DNA from: Clostridium sp. UBA2485
GTDB lineage: Bacteria; Bacillota; Clostridia; Clostridiales; Clostridiaceae
DNA: 6,814 bases
NCBI RefSeq assembly: GCF_002341865.1
Contig: NZ_DDOV01000049.1
Location: forward strand, 84,450 to 91,263
Reading direction: 5' to 3'
Made by a program: the position numbers and the translations under genes
The notes under the pieces: generated by a model
What the model saw: the letters and a program-made list of their open reading frames with translations, nothing else
The model's database searches: none
What the model was told of the DNA's origin: nothing
Shown here: positions 6,162-6,814 of the stretch, piece by piece
Layout: every line of letters begins with the position of its first letter
Numbering within the stretch: the stretch's first letter is position 1

Positions 6162-6551
6162 ATGAAGTTTAAAAAAATTTTCAAATGGACAAGTACGACT
6201 ATTCAATTAATTTTAGTGATTTTTGTACTAACTATTCATTATCTATCTGATGAAAAGATGGGAGTAATGCGATCATTAACTTATAGAAATAGTGTATATG
6301 ATAAATTATCCTTAAGACTAAAGATAATTTATGGGTTAATTTTATTGCTGATAATTTTAATAAGTTTAAGTGTTAAAGCTTATAAAAATTTTAATAAGTT
6401 TAAGTATTCCATTGGAGTTATAGCAATTACTTTATGTTTAATTCTCTTTGGAGTAATCTTTAATTCACAAGTTTTATTATCTTACTATGTAATTTTAATA
6501 GGATTTTCAATAGTATTGGTTATAGAACTATTAAAGATTATATTTCTTTAA
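6162..6551 (+). CDS. Small membrane protein with four predicted helices, unknown function
   Basis: A 129-residue, very hydrophobic protein with about four membrane helices: roughly 13-30 (IQLILVIFVLTIHYL), 54-71 (IIYGLILLLIILISLSV), 81-101 (YSIGVIAITLCLILFGVIF) and 105-128 (to the C-terminus). A polar loop of about 22 residues separates helices one and two (SDEKMGVMRSLTYRNS), and basic residues flank helix two, with a Lys-rich stretch (KAYKNFNKFK) between helices two and three. I do not recognise a family. The ATG lies 28 bases after the rhodanese stop with a weak ATAAGG site (6148-6153), and a strong terminator follows, so the two probably share one transcript. A role linked to the surface sulfurtransferase is only an inference from position. 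Confidence 0.8.
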   Translation: MKFKKIFKWTSTTIQLILVIFVLTIHYLSDEKMGVMRSLTYRNSVYDKLSLRLKIIYGLILLLIILISLSVKAYKNFNKFKYSIGVIAITLCLILFGVIFNSQVLLSYYVILIGFSIVLVIELLKIIFL

Positions 6552-6574
6552 ACTTTACTATAGGGCTGTATTTT

Positions 6575-6607
6575 GCTGAGTTTCTTTTGAAGCTCAGCCT
6601 TTTCTTT
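6575..6607 (+). terminator. Intrinsic terminator of the rhodanese/membrane-protein unit
   Basis: GCTGAG (6575-6580) pairs with CTCAGC (6593-6598). The stem continues through a T-G wobble and TTC/GAA to a TTTT loop (6585-6588), then runs into CTTTTCTTTT. It starts 24 bases after the stop of the membrane protein gene. Confidence 0.85.
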
Positions 6608-6723
6608 TGAATTAAGAAATAAATTACATTATCTTTACAATTTGGATATAGATATATCACTCCTAAATTTAATCTATCTCTGAAAATAATTAACACTTAT
6701 TGGTGTCGTCCCTAAAACTACTA

Positions 6724-6814
6724 AATTCAAAATTTATAGTTCACAATTCCGGATATTTCTCAGTGATAACTGAGAAATTTAGAATTGATTAACCGTAGCG
6801 GCGAACAGTGTTCG
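6724..6814. repeat. Intergenic repeat at the right edge: heptads, hairpin and truncated inverted repeat
   Basis: Four 7-base units of AATTNAN type (6724 AATTCAA, 6731 AATTTAT, 6738 AGTTCAC, 6745 AATTCCG) precede a perfect 10-bp hairpin, ATTTCTCAGT (6755-6764) with ACTGAGAAAT (6769-6778), loop GATA. The hairpin is enclosed by an outer pair, CAATTC (6744-6749) with GAATTG (6782-6787). Then comes TAACCGTAGCG (6790-6800), locally GC-rich, and the palindrome CGAACA-G-TGTTCG (6802-6814) that ends at the window edge. The order matches the element at 1024-1123. Before it, 6608-6723 shows no feature I can name. Confidence 0.55.

Overview
The window is AT-rich, low-GC Firmicutes DNA. Strong AGGAGG-type ribosome binding sites, AT-rich codon use and the gene families point to a Clostridium-type anaerobe; the species cannot be named from sequence alone. 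The genes are ordinary chromosomal ones. I see no transposase, phage gene, CRISPR array, tRNA or rRNA.

Layout from left to right: (1) the C-terminal part of alanine racemase (1-455, +), cut by the window edge; (2) a hotdog acyl-CoA thioesterase (597-1016, +), followed by a repeat-rich stretch with two hairpins; (3) a CofE/F420-0:gamma-glutamyl ligase-family protein (1341-2531, -) with a strong terminator, divergent from a LysR-type regulator (2656-3540, +), with a dyad-bearing shared control region between them; (4) a secreted, C-terminally anchored protein of unknown function on the minus strand (3654-4274), split by one in-frame stop codon into two open frames; (5) a 410-base AT-rich non-coding stretch; (6) a probable two-gene unit, a three-domain rhodanese lipoprotein resembling E. 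coli YnjE (4751-6133, +) and a four-helix membrane protein (6162-6551, +), closed by a good intrinsic terminator; (7) a repeat element at the right edge (6724-6814) that shares its layout with the one at 1024-1123.

The points most worth a second look are the in-frame TAA that splits the secreted-protein gene, the CofE-family ligase in what looks like a non-F420 organism with its divergent LysR regulator, the matching heptad-plus-hairpins repeat at two intergenic sites, and the rhodanese whose first two domains lack the active-site cysteine while the third keeps a C-G-T-G-W-R loop. Nothing here amounts to a clearly new multi-gene system.
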